A DNA stretch of 64,000 bases. Source: Phascolarctobacterium_A succinatutens_B. Its GTDB lineage: Bacteria; Bacillota; Negativicutes; Acidaminococcales; Acidaminococcaceae. How positions within the stretch are numbered: the first letter of the stretch is position 1; each line of letters begins with the position of its first letter. The translations under genes and the position numbers were made by a program. The notes below the pieces were generated by a model. The model saw only the letters and a program-made list of their open reading frames with translations, was not told where the DNA came from and ran no database searches. Location: the NCBI RefSeq assembly GCF_958453765.1, contig NZ_CAUDZA010000005.1, positions 36,574 through 100,573 of the forward strand. Direction: 5' to 3'. Shown in pieces: positions 17,033-25,063 of this stretch.

Positions 17033-17521
17033 ATGAGTGAATTTACACATTTTGACGCTGCGGGCAATGCGCTGATGGTGGATGTCAGCGATAAGGCTGA
17101 CACCGCAAGGGTTGCCGTGGCGCAGGGAAAAATCTGCGTAAGCAGGGAAATATATGAAAAGATTGCTGCCGGCAGTATGGCCAAGGGTGATGTGCTGGGC
17201 GTAGCGCGTGTTGCCGGAATTATGGCGGCCAAGCGCACCAGTGAGCTGATTCCGCTGTGCCATCTGCTGCAGCTGACGAAGTGCACGGTGGATTTTGAGC
17301 TGCTGGTGGAAAACGGCAGCTACGCCGTACAGGCACAATGTTTGGTAAAAACTACAGGCAAGACAGGCGTGGAGATGGAGGCGCTGACAGGCGTGCAGAT
17401 TGCTTTGCTGACGATTTACGATATGTGCAAGGCCGTGGACAAGGCAATGGTGATTACAGATGTGCATCTGCTGAGCAAAGCAGGCGGAAAGAGTGGTGAT
17501 TTCGTATGGAAGCAAGCATAA
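17033..17521 (+). CDS. moaC: Cyclic pyranopterin monophosphate synthase
   Basis: MoaC converts 3',8-cyclo-GTP to cPMP, the second Moco step. The 162 residues begin MSEFTHFDAAGNALMVDVS and include AARVAGI-like, KRTSELIPLCHLL (active-site His-Cys region), and KTTGKTGVEMEALTGVQIA, followed by TIYDMCKA. ATG 17033 is chosen because AAGGAG sits 8 nt upstream; a TTG at 17018 would put the Shine-Dalgarno inside the gene. The last 16 nt overlap the start of the MOSC-MogA gene, showing tight coupling. Confidence 0.97.
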   Translation: MSEFTHFDAAGNALMVDVSDKADTARVAVAQGKICVSREIYEKIAAGSMAKGDVLGVARVAGIMAAKRTSELIPLCHLLQLTKCTVDFELLVENGSYAVQAQCLVKTTGKTGVEMEALTGVQIALLTIYDMCKAVDKAMVITDVHLLSKAGGKSGDFVWKQA

Positions 17522-18456
17522 AGGGTATAATCAAGGATGTTTGCATCAGTGAAAAGAAGGGTACAGAAAAGCATCCGGTTAATGAGATTGTCCTCAAAGA
17601 AAATTTCGGCATCGAGGGTGATGCCCACGCCGGGAAATGGCACCGTCAGGTGAGTTTGCTGAGTGCGGAAAAGGTAGATGAATTCAATGCGCGCGGCGGT
17701 GATGCCGCTATCGGTGCCTTCGGTGAAAATATTTTGGTCAGCGGTATCGACTTCAAAAAGCTGCCGGTAGGCAGCATCATGCGCAGTGGTGACGTAGTGA
17801 TGAAGCTGACGCAGATTGGCAAGGAATGCCACAGCCACTGCACGATTTTTGCGCGTGTGGGCGACTGCATTATGCCGCGTGAGGGCGTTTTTGCTACGGT
17901 AGAGCATGGCGGCGTTCTGCGCAGCGGCATGGAGCTGGAGGTGACGCTGTCTGCAGCCGACGCACCCTTGCGTGCGGCGGTAATGACGCTTTCTGATAAG
18001 GGTGCAGCAGGTGAGCGTGTTGATACCAGCGGTCCGCGGGCAGCAGAGCTGTTGGCGGAGGCAGGCTACGAAATTGTGGAGCAGGTTTTGCTTCCCGACG
18101 CGCAGAAGAGAATCGAACGTGAGCTGATACGTCTGGCGGACAGCAGACAGGTGGATCTGATTATCACTACAGGCGGCACAGGACTTTCGCTGCGTGATGT
18201 TACACCGGAGGCAACAATGGCGGTGGCTACACGCAATGTGCCCGGTATTGCGGAGGCCATCCGTGCGGAGTCACTCAAGATTACACGGCGGGCAATGCTG
18301 AGCCGCGGCGTGAGTGTAGTGCGCGGACAGACGCTGATTGTGAATCTGCCGGGCAGCACCAAAGCGGTGGAGGAAGCGCTGGCAATCGTTCTGCCGCAGT
18401 TGGAGCATGGACTGCGTATTCTGAAGGGCAGCGCCCATGATTGTGCGAGAAAATGA
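17506..18456 (+). CDS. MOSC domain - MogA/MoaB molybdopterin adenylyltransferase fusion
   Basis: A two-domain protein of 316 residues. Residues about 3-146 form a MOSC domain (the family named for Moco sulfurase C-termini), with the strands NFGIEGDAHAG, RQVSLLS, GAFGENILV and GKECHSHC. MOSC domains bind Moco or deliver sulfur. Residues about 150-310 are MogA/MoaB-like: AAVMTLSDKGAAGER, TTGGTGLSLRDVTPEAT and VNLPGSTKAV, the molybdopterin-binding and adenylation motifs. The fusion could hand adenylated molybdopterin or Moco to a maturation step for the xanthine dehydrogenase-type enzyme next door. It overlaps moaC by 16 nt and modB at its 3' end. Confidence 0.92.
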   Translation: MEASIKGIIKDVCISEKKGTEKHPVNEIVLKENFGIEGDAHAGKWHRQVSLLSAEKVDEFNARGGDAAIGAFGENILVSGIDFKKLPVGSIMRSGDVVMKLTQIGKECHSHCTIFARVGDCIMPREGVFATVEHGGVLRSGMELEVTLSAADAPLRAAVMTLSDKGAAGERVDTSGPRAAELLAEAGYEIVEQVLLPDAQKRIERELIRLADSRQVDLIITTGGTGLSLRDVTPEATMAVATRNVPGIAEAIRAESLKITRRAMLSRGVSVVRGQTLIVNLPGSTKAVEEALAIVLPQLEHGLRILKGSAHDCARK

Positions 18457-19136
18457 GCGCTATTGACTGGTCGCCGCTGTGGATTTCGCTGCACACTGCG
18501 GCAGCAACAATCGTCATAGTTTTCTTTATCGGCGTGATTATTGCCTGGTGGGTGGAACGGCTGCAGAGCCAAAGTCTGAAGATTTTTGCCGACGCTGTAA
18601 TAACACTGCCCATGGTGCTGCCGCCTACGGTAGCAGGCTTCTTTTTACTGTATTTTTTCGGCAATAACCGTTTTTTAGGCCAGCTTATTTATCAGCTGAC
18701 GGGCATAAAAATAGCCTTTAGTTGGTTGGCGACGGTGCTGGCAGCAGCGGTGATTTCGCTGCCGCTCATGTACCGCAGCGCGCGCGGAGCCTTGTCGCAG
18801 GTTGATAAGGGCATGCTGGAGGCGGCACGTTCACTGGGTATGACGGAATGGCGCATTTTCTGGCGCATTCATCTGCCGAATGCACTGCCGGGCATTATTG
18901 CCGGCGGTCTGCTGGCTTTCGCCCGCGGTCTGGGCGAGTTCGGCGCCACGGCGATGATTGCCGGCAATATTGCAGGACGCACACGCACACTGCCATTGGC
19001 AGTTTATTCTGCCGTCGCGGCAGGCGATTGGGATGCCGCAGGCTGGTATGTGGCCGTAATTGTGGGCATCTGCCTATTAGTTGTTATCGGTCTTAATGTT
19101 TACTTATATAAAACGAAACAACAACAGGGGGAGTAA
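18441..19136 (+). CDS. modB: Molybdate ABC transporter permease
   Basis: Inner-membrane permease for molybdate uptake. The protein of about 231 residues has roughly five hydrophobic helices and the ABC EAA loop EAARSLGMTEWRIFWRIHLPNALPG (central part EAARSLG...LPNALPG), which contacts the ATPase, then ARGLGEFGATAMIAGNI, highly typical of ModB. Two starts are possible: ATG 18441, or ATG 18453 overlapping the previous stop as ATGA. The second gives a more usual N terminus (MSAIDW) but neither has a strong ribosome binding site. The ATPase ModC is not encoded nearby. Confidence 0.94.
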   Translation: MCEKMSAIDWSPLWISLHTAAATIVIVFFIGVIIAWWVERLQSQSLKIFADAVITLPMVLPPTVAGFFLLYFFGNNRFLGQLIYQLTGIKIAFSWLATVLAAAVISLPLMYRSARGALSQVDKGMLEAARSLGMTEWRIFWRIHLPNALPGIIAGGLLAFARGLGEFGATAMIAGNIAGRTRTLPLAVYSAVAAGDWDAAGWYVAVIVGICLLVVIGLNVYLYKTKQQQGE

Positions 19137-19137
19137 A

Positions 19138-19929
19138 ATGAAAAAACTCTTATGCTTAGTATTTTCTTTAATGGTAGCTGTTATGGCTGCAGGCTGCGGC
19201 GGCAGTGATAAGCAGGCTGCTGCACCGCAGGCAGGCAAAACACTGCGTCTGGCTGCTGCTGCCAGCATGGAAAAGGTATTTACGCAAAAGCTCATTCCGT
19301 TGTATCAGCAAAAGCATCCGGAAATCAAAATCGAAGGCGTATATGATGCCAGCGGCAAGCTGCAGGCACAGATTGAAAGCGGTCTGGCAGCGGATGTGTT
19401 TATTTCTGCGGCCAACAAGCAGATGAACGCACTGAGCGAAAAGGGCTATATGGACAAGAGTACTGTAAAGCCGCTGCTGGAAAACAAGCTGGTGCTGATT
19501 GTGCCTAAAAGCGGCAGCGCAATCAAAGGTTTCAATGATTTCGGCAAGGCTAAGCATCCTGCTATCGGCGATCCTGCCAGCGTTCCTGCAGGCCAATATG
19601 CCAAGGAAGCACTGACCAAGCTTGGTCAATGGGAAGGTATTCAAGGCAAGGTAAGCCTTGGCACCAATGTAACACAGGTTTTGAACTGGGTTGCCGAAGG
19701 CAGTGCCGATGCAGGCCTTGTTTACGCTACCGATGCAGCACTCTTGAAGGATAAGGTAACTGCTGTTGCCGAAGCTCCGGCAGGCTCCTTAAAGAAGCCG
19801 GTAATTTATCCTATCGGCGTGCTGGCTAAGGCTCCGCAGGCTGAGGCTGCCAAGGATTTTGCTGCCTTCCTGCAGACCGAAGAAGCTATGAAGATTTTTG
19901 CCGCCTACGGCTTTGCGCAGGCTAAATAA
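19138..19929 (+). CDS. modA: Molybdate-binding lipoprotein of ABC transporter
   Basis: Periplasmic substrate-binding component for molybdate or tungstate. The 263 residues start at ATG 19138 behind GGGGGAGTAAA, only 1 nt after the modB stop. The signal peptide ends in the lipobox MAAGC, so the mature protein should be lipid-anchored. Mature sequence shows LRLAAAASMEKVF, IEGVYDASGKLQAQIESG, ADVFISAANKQM, VPKSGSAIKGF and TNVTQVLNWVAEGSADAGLVY, the ligand loops of ModA. The gene order modB-modA is reversed from the usual modABC. Confidence 0.95.
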   Translation: MKKLLCLVFSLMVAVMAAGCGGSDKQAAAPQAGKTLRLAAAASMEKVFTQKLIPLYQQKHPEIKIEGVYDASGKLQAQIESGLAADVFISAANKQMNALSEKGYMDKSTVKPLLENKLVLIVPKSGSAIKGFNDFGKAKHPAIGDPASVPAGQYAKEALTKLGQWEGIQGKVSLGTNVTQVLNWVAEGSADAGLVYATDAALLKDKVTAVAEAPAGSLKKPVIYPIGVLAKAPQAEAAKDFAAFLQTEEAMKIFAAYGFAQAK

Positions 19930-19942
19930 GAGGTAGATAAAC

Positions 19943-20974
19943 ATGAAATTAATTCGTACTGAGGATGCGGTCGGCAGTGTTCTCTGCCATGACCTGACAC
20001 AGATTATCAAGGGCGTTACTAAGGATGCCGTGTTCCGCAAGGGACATGTGGTACAGCCGGAGGATATTCCGGTGCTGCTTTCCATCGGCAAGGAGCATTT
20101 ATATGTGTGGGAAGCTGATGAAAGTATGCTGCATGAAAATGATGCCGCACGCATTTTGTGTGACATCTGCAAAAATACCATGATGGATGAATCGCCTGTG
20201 AAGGAGGGCAAAATCGAGCTGGCCGCCGCTGCTGACGGTCTGTTTAAGGTGGACAGCGCGCGTCTGCGCCTGGTGAACAGCTTCGGACAGATGATGATTG
20301 CGACGCGTCATGGCAATACGCCGGTGAAGAAGGGCGATAAGCTCTGCGGTACACGCATTATACCGCTGGTTATCGAAAAGGAAAAAATGCAGCGTGTGCG
20401 TGAGCTGTGCGGCGAAGAGCCTTTGCTGCAGCTTTTGCCGTATAAAATCAAAAAGGCTGCCGTTCTGGCGACAGGCAGCGAGGTTTTCCACGGACGCATT
20501 AAGGATACCTTTACGCCTGTGCTGGAGGAAAAGCTGGCAGAGTTCAACGTGGAGGTAGTATATAAGCAAGTTCTGGATGATAAACCTGAGCAGATTACCG
20601 CTGCGATAAAAACCGCAATTGAGGAAAAGGGCGCGGAAATGGTGCTCTGCACCGGCGGCATGAGCGTTGATCCGGACGACCGCACACCGCTGGCAATAAA
20701 AAACACTGGTGCACGCATTGTGTCTTACGGTGCGCCTGTGCTTCCGGGGGCAATGTTTTTGCTGTCGTATTACGGTAAAGACCAGGTGCCTGTTCTGGGC
20801 CTGCCTGGCTGTGTGATGTATGCTAAGCGCACTGTTTTCGACCTGGTGCTGCCGCGTGTGCTGGCCTGTGACCTTGTTACTGCCGACGAGCTGGCAGCTC
20901 TGGGCGAGGGCGGACTGTGCCTGAACTGCGCCGTTTGCACCTATCCTGCCTGCGGCTTTGGCAAGGGGTGGTAA
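19943..20974 (+). CDS. MoeA-like molybdopterin-binding protein with Cys-rich tail
   Basis: A 343-residue protein related to MoeA. Residues about 160-320 are the MoCF-binding (MogA-like) domain with VLATGSEVFHGRIKDTF, LCTGGMSVDPDD and GLPGCVMYAKRTVFDLVLPR. The N-terminal 150 residues are shorter than in standard MoeA, and MoeA's C-terminal beta domain is absent. Instead the protein ends in CLNCAVCTYPACGFGKG, a cluster of cysteines that could bind metal. It sits between modA and a ModE-type regulator. It may do Moco insertion or act as a molybdate-responsive partner; the role is not proven. Confidence 0.8.
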   Translation: MKLIRTEDAVGSVLCHDLTQIIKGVTKDAVFRKGHVVQPEDIPVLLSIGKEHLYVWEADESMLHENDAARILCDICKNTMMDESPVKEGKIELAAAADGLFKVDSARLRLVNSFGQMMIATRHGNTPVKKGDKLCGTRIIPLVIEKEKMQRVRELCGEEPLLQLLPYKIKKAAVLATGSEVFHGRIKDTFTPVLEEKLAEFNVEVVYKQVLDDKPEQITAAIKTAIEEKGAEMVLCTGGMSVDPDDRTPLAIKNTGARIVSYGAPVLPGAMFLLSYYGKDQVPVLGLPGCVMYAKRTVFDLVLPRVLACDLVTADELAALGEGGLCLNCAVCTYPACGFGKGW

Positions 20975-20975
20975 A

Positions 20976-21320
20976 ATGACCTACGCAGACCCGCAGCATT
21001 ATCATGTGAAGGTGCGCGTTTATAACGAAAGCATTGATTTCGGCAAGGGTGTGGCGGAGCTTTTGCAGCGCATTGAGGCCACCGGTTCGCTGAGTGCTGC
21101 CTACAAGGCTATGGGGATGTCGGCCAGCAAGGCGTGGAAGATTCTGCGACGTGCAGAGGCAGACCTGGGCTTTGCGCTGGTCAGCAGTACGGCAGGCGGC
21201 AAAAGCGGCGGCAGCAGCGTGCTGACGCCGGAGGGACGTTTGCTGCTCGAGCGGTATACAGCCTTCAATACAGAGGTGCAGTCGGCGGCGGCACAGGCCT
21301 TTGCCAAGTATTTCAAATAA
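20976..21320 (+). CDS. ModE-type winged-helix regulator lacking TOBE domains
   Basis: The 114-residue protein corresponds to the DNA-binding half of ModE, a LysR-like winged helix: LLQRIEATGSLSAAYKAMGMSASKAWKILRRAE (helix-turn-helix within SLSAAYKAMGMSASKAWK), then GGKSGGSSVLTPEGR. It has no molybdate-binding TOBE domains, so sensing must occur elsewhere, possibly through the neighbouring MoeA-like protein. ATG 20976 is chosen behind AAGGGGTGG, 1 nt after the previous stop. It is the last gene of the operon and likely regulates it. Confidence 0.88.
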   Translation: MTYADPQHYHVKVRVYNESIDFGKGVAELLQRIEATGSLSAAYKAMGMSASKAWKILRRAEADLGFALVSSTAGGKSGGSSVLTPEGRLLLERYTAFNTEVQSAAAQAFAKYFK

Positions 21321-21332
21321 CATAAAGCTTGT

Positions 21333-21368
21333 GGCAGTACGGGAAATTTTCCCTGTACTGCCTTTGTT
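21333..21368 (+). terminator. Terminator of the molybdenum operon
   Basis: GGCAGTACGGGAAA (21333-21346) pairs with TTTTCCC and GTACTGCC (21347-21362, one bulged T), followed by TTTG. Confidence 0.8.
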
Positions 21369-21386
21369 TATATAGTTTGTGTTTTC

Positions 21387-21415
21387 TTGACGCAGATTAG
21401 TAAAGAGGCTATAAT
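21387..21415 (+). promoter_or_regulatory. Strong sigma-70 promoter of exbB-exbD-tonB
   Basis: TTGACG at 21387-21392, a 17-nt spacer and TATAAT at 21410-21415. No clear Fur box overlaps it. Confidence 0.82.
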
Positions 21416-21421
21416 ATAAAC

Positions 21422-21556
21422 ATCTAGTAAATAGCAACAAGTATCAGATATGGGAGCTATGCCGACTTCCTTCCGCTGTGTATAAGCGGATACTGAGCTT
21501 GTAGTTTGCCGCAAAATAAAAAATTGCAGCGTTATTTTTTGAAAGAAGGTTTAAGT
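21422..21556 (+). promoter_or_regulatory. Structured 5' leader of the exbB operon
   Basis: The predicted leader is about 135 nt. ACAAGTATC near 21438 can pair with GATAC...CTTGT near 21490-21502, enclosing a small hairpin CCGC/GCGG around 21474-21488. No known riboswitch class was recognised. The exbB ribosome binding site (GAAAGAAGG) follows after about 40 nt. Confidence 0.35.
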
Positions 21557-22183
21557 ATGAGTATTTTTGCCGGAGCTGTTGATTATTTTGTTAAGGGTGG
21601 TCCCTGCATGTGGCCGCTGCTGATGTGTTCCTTTGCCGCTATTGCTATTGGTGTGGAACGATATCTTTTCTATAAGAAGGCTATTTCCGGAGAAAAGTTC
21701 GCGAGCAGCTTCTGCCGCATGATGAATGACTTTAATCTGGTTGGCGCCAGTGAACTGGCAGAGCAGAGCAAGGGCGAGGCTGCTGCCATGGCTAAGGAAA
21801 TTCTGGATATTAAGGGTGACCTCGGCCAGCGTCTGGAAACTATTGTCTATACTAAAGCAGACCGTATTATCGACAGTCTGGAAAAAAATATCAACTATTT
21901 GAGCGTTGTTATCGGTCTTTCCCCGATGCTCGGTCTGCTCGGTACGATTACTGGTATGATTTCTTCTTTTAATGCTTTGAACGAAAGAACCCAAAACCCG
22001 ATGGCTGTTACCGCAGGTATCGGCGAAGCGCTGATTACTACAGTTTTCGGCCTGTGCATTGCCATTATGGGTATGTGTATCCATGCTTATCTTACAAGCA
22101 AAATCAAAACCGAAACTCTGAATATCAACGAGGTCGCAGATACGCTGGTTGATATTTTCAAAGCTAACGAGCAGAGCAAATGA
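21557..22183 (+). CDS. exbB: TonB-system energy transducer ExbB (MotA/TolQ/ExbB family)
   Basis: Inner-membrane proton channel subunit that, with ExbD, powers TonB-dependent outer-membrane transport. The 208 residues have an N-terminal membrane segment, a cytosolic helix region (about 45-110) and two C-terminal membrane helices, with the family motif LSPMLGLLGTITGMISSF and GIGEALITTVFGL. ATG 21557 is chosen behind GAAAGAAGG; upstream TTG in the same frame lacks a site. TolQ is a paralogue, but the adjacent tonB supports ExbB. Its presence implies an outer membrane. Confidence 0.93.
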   Translation: MSIFAGAVDYFVKGGPCMWPLLMCSFAAIAIGVERYLFYKKAISGEKFASSFCRMMNDFNLVGASELAEQSKGEAAAMAKEILDIKGDLGQRLETIVYTKADRIIDSLEKNINYLSVVIGLSPMLGLLGTITGMISSFNALNERTQNPMAVTAGIGEALITTVFGLCIAIMGMCIHAYLTSKIKTETLNINEVADTLVDIFKANEQSK

Positions 22184-22199
22184 GGGGCGGTGTCAGAAA

Positions 22200-22613
22200 A
22201 TGCGCAGACGTCGTAAAAGAGTGATGAAGGCACCGGAAATCATGCTCAGTCCGATGATTGATATGATTTTCCTGCTGCTGGTATTTTTCATTGTCAGCAC
22301 TATGTATATGAGCGAGGTCAAGACGATTCCTATCCGCCTGCCTGTTGCTCGGCATTCGGAGAATGTCAGCAAGAGCAATTTTAATGTAACAATCAAAAAG
22401 GACGGCAGCCTTTATCTTGATGAAAATAAAATCGAGATGGATATGCTGGTTCAGAATGCTGCGATTGAAAGCAAGCATGATTCCTCTTTCTCGGTTATTA
22501 TCAGAGCAGAGGACGAAGCGCCTTATAAAACTATTATCCAGCTGATGGATAAAATGAAGGGAGCAGGTGTCACACGCTTCGGTTTGGCTACGGATACAGG
22601 TGAGAGCAAATGA
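22200..22613 (+). CDS. exbD: TonB-system energy transducer ExbD
   Basis: The 137-residue ExbD/TolR family protein has one transmembrane helix near the N terminus (MLSPMIDMIFLLLVFFIVS), in which the proton-accepting aspartate (the D in PMIDMIF) is present. The periplasmic domain covers residues about 50-137. ATG 22200 lies 16 nt after exbB with GAGGGGCGG upstream. The stop overlaps the tonB start as ATGA. The early basic stretch RRRRKRV fits the positive-inside rule for its cytosolic tail. Confidence 0.93.
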   Translation: MRRRRKRVMKAPEIMLSPMIDMIFLLLVFFIVSTMYMSEVKTIPIRLPVARHSENVSKSNFNVTIKKDGSLYLDENKIEMDMLVQNAAIESKHDSSFSVIIRAEDEAPYKTIIQLMDKMKGAGVTRFGLATDTGESK

Positions 22614-23311
22614 AGGATGAACAAAAGCGATTTGGCAAAGGCTTTGCCGTAGCTCTGGCTGTGCATCTTGTTCTTGCCGCCGGCCTTGGCATTTTCGGCT
22701 ACCGCTTTGTGCACACGCCTCCGGAAATTTTGGAGGTTTCATTGGAATCTGGTGGTGGCGGTGCTGAAGCTCAGGAGGAAGAAATCGAACAGGAGGAGCA
22801 GCAGGAAGAGCCTATCATCCAAAGCCTGGAGGATATTATTGACCAAAAGCTGAAGCCTAAACCGCAAAAGAAGGTTGTCAGGAAAAAGGCAACGGCAGCC
22901 CCCGGACCGAAGGCTCCTGCCGGTAATCCTGCCGGCAGCGGTACAGGTACAGGCACTGGTACCGGAACAGGCAGCGGCAGTGGCAGCGGAAGCGGCAACG
23001 GCAGCGGTAATGGCAGCGGCGAAGGCCGCGGTGTGCCGGTCAAGCCGCCACGCCTGCTGCGTGAGGTTGCGCCTGTATATCCTGCGTCCGCACGCAACAG
23101 CGGTGCTACCGGTGTGGTAACGGTACGCATTCTGGTAGGTGCTGACGGCAGTGTAGAGGATGTAACGGTTGTCGGTTCCTCCGGCAACGGTGCTATGGAT
23201 AACAGCGTTGTGACGGCAGTCAACAAATGGCGCTTCAGTCCTGCCAAAGATAAGTACGGGCAGAATGCACGCTGTCGCGTTACGCGTGCAGTAAGCTTTA
23301 ATTTGAGATAA
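22610..23311 (+). CDS. tonB: TonB protein with Gly/Ser/Thr-rich spacer
   Basis: TonB transmits energy to outer-membrane receptors. The 233 residues contain an N-terminal membrane anchor (about 10-32), an acidic segment (EEEIEQEEQQEE) and a short Lys/Pro part. A low-complexity spacer at residues 109-139 made of Gly-Thr, Gly-Ser and Gly-Asn dipeptides follows, then the TonB C-terminal domain (about 145-233) with VYPASARNSGATGVVTV and the final NKWRFSPA. The usual long Pro-rich (EP)n(KP)n spacer is largely replaced by the glycine tract. It overlaps exbD by 4 nt. No TonB-dependent receptor is in this window. Confidence 0.92.
   Translation: MKDEQKRFGKGFAVALAVHLVLAAGLGIFGYRFVHTPPEILEVSLESGGGGAEAQEEEIEQEEQQEEPIIQSLEDIIDQKLKPKPQKKVVRKKATAAPGPKAPAGNPAGSGTGTGTGTGTGSGSGSGSGNGSGNGSGEGRGVPVKPPRLLREVAPVYPASARNSGATGVVTVRILVGADGSVEDVTVVGSSGNGAMDNSVVTAVNKWRFSPAKDKYGQNARCRVTRAVSFNLR
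22934..23026 (+). repeat. GGY-AGY/ACN microsatellite-like tract within tonB
   Basis: A run of glycine codons alternating with Thr, Ser and Asn codons, close to hexanucleotide periodicity, which could expand or contract by slippage in frame. Confidence 0.75.
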
Positions 23312-23337
23312 AAATGTATAGATGCTTTGACGCAAAG

Positions 23338-23380
23338 AAGCTGCTGTATTCGGATGAAGCCGGAGACAGCAGCTTTAATT
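23338..23380 (+). terminator. Terminator downstream of tonB
   Basis: AAGCTGCTGT (23338-23347) and ACAGCAGCTT (23366-23375) form a perfect 10-bp stem, then TTAATTT. Confidence 0.7.
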
Positions 23381-23427
23381 TCGGGAGAAATATCGAGTTT
23401 AAGAAGATGATTATATCGATGCAAAAG

Positions 23428-23462
23428 AAAAAAACACGGGCATTATGCACCGTGTTTTTTCT
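23428..23462. terminator. Second, bidirectional terminator between tonB and the aminotransferase gene
   Basis: AAAAAACACGG pairs with CCGTGTTTTTT around a 10-nt loop; symmetrical A- and T-runs suit the convergent genes on both sides. A further dyad GTCTCAC/GTGAGAC lies at 23470-23490. Confidence 0.8.
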
Positions 23463-23600
23463 GTCTTGTGTCTCACGGAAGGAGTGAGACGAAGTGGAAG
23501 GGATTAGATAAATACAAAAATCGTCGGCTGATATTTTATCAGCTGTGTATATTATACTATATGATAAAAGAACTTGTCTAATATGGAATCAGCATAACAG

Positions 23601-24794
23601 TTATTTCGCCTTGTTCAGATTTCTGTATTTCGTTACGAAGAGGGCGATGCGCTCCAGTGCCTTATGCAGGATTTCTTCGCTGTAAGCATAGGAGCAGCGG
23701 ATATAGCCTTCACCGCCGGCACCGAAGATATTGCCGGGGATTACGAGAACCTCCTGCTCATCCAGCAGCTTTTCAACAAATTCCATGCTGGAAAGGCCGG
23801 TTTCCTTGATGCAGGGGAAAACATAGAAGGCACCTTCGGGCTCATACAGCGGCAGTCCCATCTTGTGGAAGCCGTCAATCATAATCTGACGGCGGCGGCT
23901 GTATTCGGCAACCATATTGTCAACGTCCTGACGGCAGTATTTCAGTGCCGCAATCGCGCCGTACTGTGCCGTAACGTTGGGGCAGAGCACAACATACTGA
24001 TGCAGGATGTTCATAGCGTTGATGATTGCTGCCGGTGCCATGATATAGCCAAGACGCAGGCCGGTCATAGCGTAGGCTTTGGAGAAGCCGTTGAAAATGA
24101 TGGTGCGGTCGCGGAATTCCGGGAAGGAGGTGAACATGGTGTGTGTTTTGCCGCCGTAGGTAAGATGAGCATAAAGCTCGTCACTGATGACAATCAGGTC
24201 ATGCTTTACAGCCCAGTCGCCGATAGCCTTAATCTGCTCCTTGCTCATAATAGCGCCGGTCGGGTTATTGGGATAGCCAAGCATAATAGCCTTGGTTTTG
24301 GGCGTAACAGCATTTTCCAAATCTTCGATAGTAGGCACAAAGCCGTTTTCCTGATAGGTTTCTACGGAAACAGGCTTGCCGCCTGCCAGAATAACGCAGG
24401 CTTTGTTGGCAACGTAGCAGGGCTCGGGAAGAATAATTTCGTCACCGGGATGCATAATGGTAGTAATAGTGGTGTACAGTGCTTCGCTGACGCCTACGGT
24501 TACCATAATTTCGGTTTTGGGGTCGTATTTCACGCCATAGTTTTTATGGATATCATCCGCAATTGCCTCGCGCAGCTCCAAAAGTCCGAGCGTAGGAGTG
24601 TAGCAGCTTTTGCCTTCGCAGATGCTGTTGATTTCGGCATCCTTGACAGCCTGCGGAATATCAAAATCGGGTTCGCCTACGCTGAGAGGCACGATGTTGG
24701 GGTTAGCGGCCATAATATCAAGAAACTTTGCCAGACCGGAGGGAGGCAGTGCTTTAATAAAGGGAGAAACAGCAGCATCAAAATTATAGGACAT
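23601..24794 (-). CDS. PLP-dependent class I/II aminotransferase
   Basis: Fold-type I aminotransferase of 397 residues, similar to aspartate or aromatic aminotransferases of the PatA/AspC subgroup. Visible motifs: SVGEPDFDIP near the N terminus, YTPTLGLLELREAIA, the NNPTGAI substrate loop, SDELYAHL (PLP-binding Asp), and FNGFSKAYAMTGLRLGY with the PLP-linking lysine. The Arg for the substrate carboxylate is in YIRCSYAYS. The start at 24794 is chosen because GAAAGGTGG lies just upstream on the minus strand; an in-frame ATG at 24845 lacks a site. Amino donor and substrate cannot be determined by eye. It is monocistronic. Confidence 0.92.
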   Translation of the reverse strand: MSYNFDAAVSPFIKALPPSGLAKFLDIMAANPNIVPLSVGEPDFDIPQAVKDAEINSICEGKSCYTPTLGLLELREAIADDIHKNYGVKYDPKTEIMVTVGVSEALYTTITTIMHPGDEIILPEPCYVANKACVILAGGKPVSVETYQENGFVPTIEDLENAVTPKTKAIMLGYPNNPTGAIMSKEQIKAIGDWAVKHDLIVISDELYAHLTYGGKTHTMFTSFPEFRDRTIIFNGFSKAYAMTGLRLGYIMAPAAIINAMNILHQYVVLCPNVTAQYGAIAALKYCRQDVDNMVAEYSRRRQIMIDGFHKMGLPLYEPEGAFYVFPCIKETGLSSMEFVEKLLDEQEVLVIPGNIFGAGGEGYIRCSYAYSEEILHKALERIALFVTKYRNLNKAK

Positions 24795-25005
24795 AAAAAT
24801 ACCACCTTTCATAAAAAAGCTTGTCGATAAAGCGCCCTTGTCCAAACTGACACTTTTTCCACAATCTCTATCTGTTTACTATATTACTGTAGCAGATATT
24901 TTTGCCACTGACAAGGGAAAGCGCAGTGTATACATTTTACGTGGCAGATTTAGCATTTTTCTGTATAAAATTTAACATATAATAACTAGATATAGCGTAA
25001 GCTAC

Positions 25006-25034
25006 TTGCAAGACTTGTCAACAGATGCTATAAT
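25006..25034 (+). promoter_or_regulatory. Promoter of the rimP-nusA-infB operon
   Basis: TTGCAA at 25006-25011, 17-nt spacer, TATAAT at 25029-25034. The gap 24795-25005 contains the aminotransferase upstream region and no gene. Confidence 0.8.
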
Positions 25035-25063
25035 AAGGATAGCCAAAATAAGTATGACTTGTG

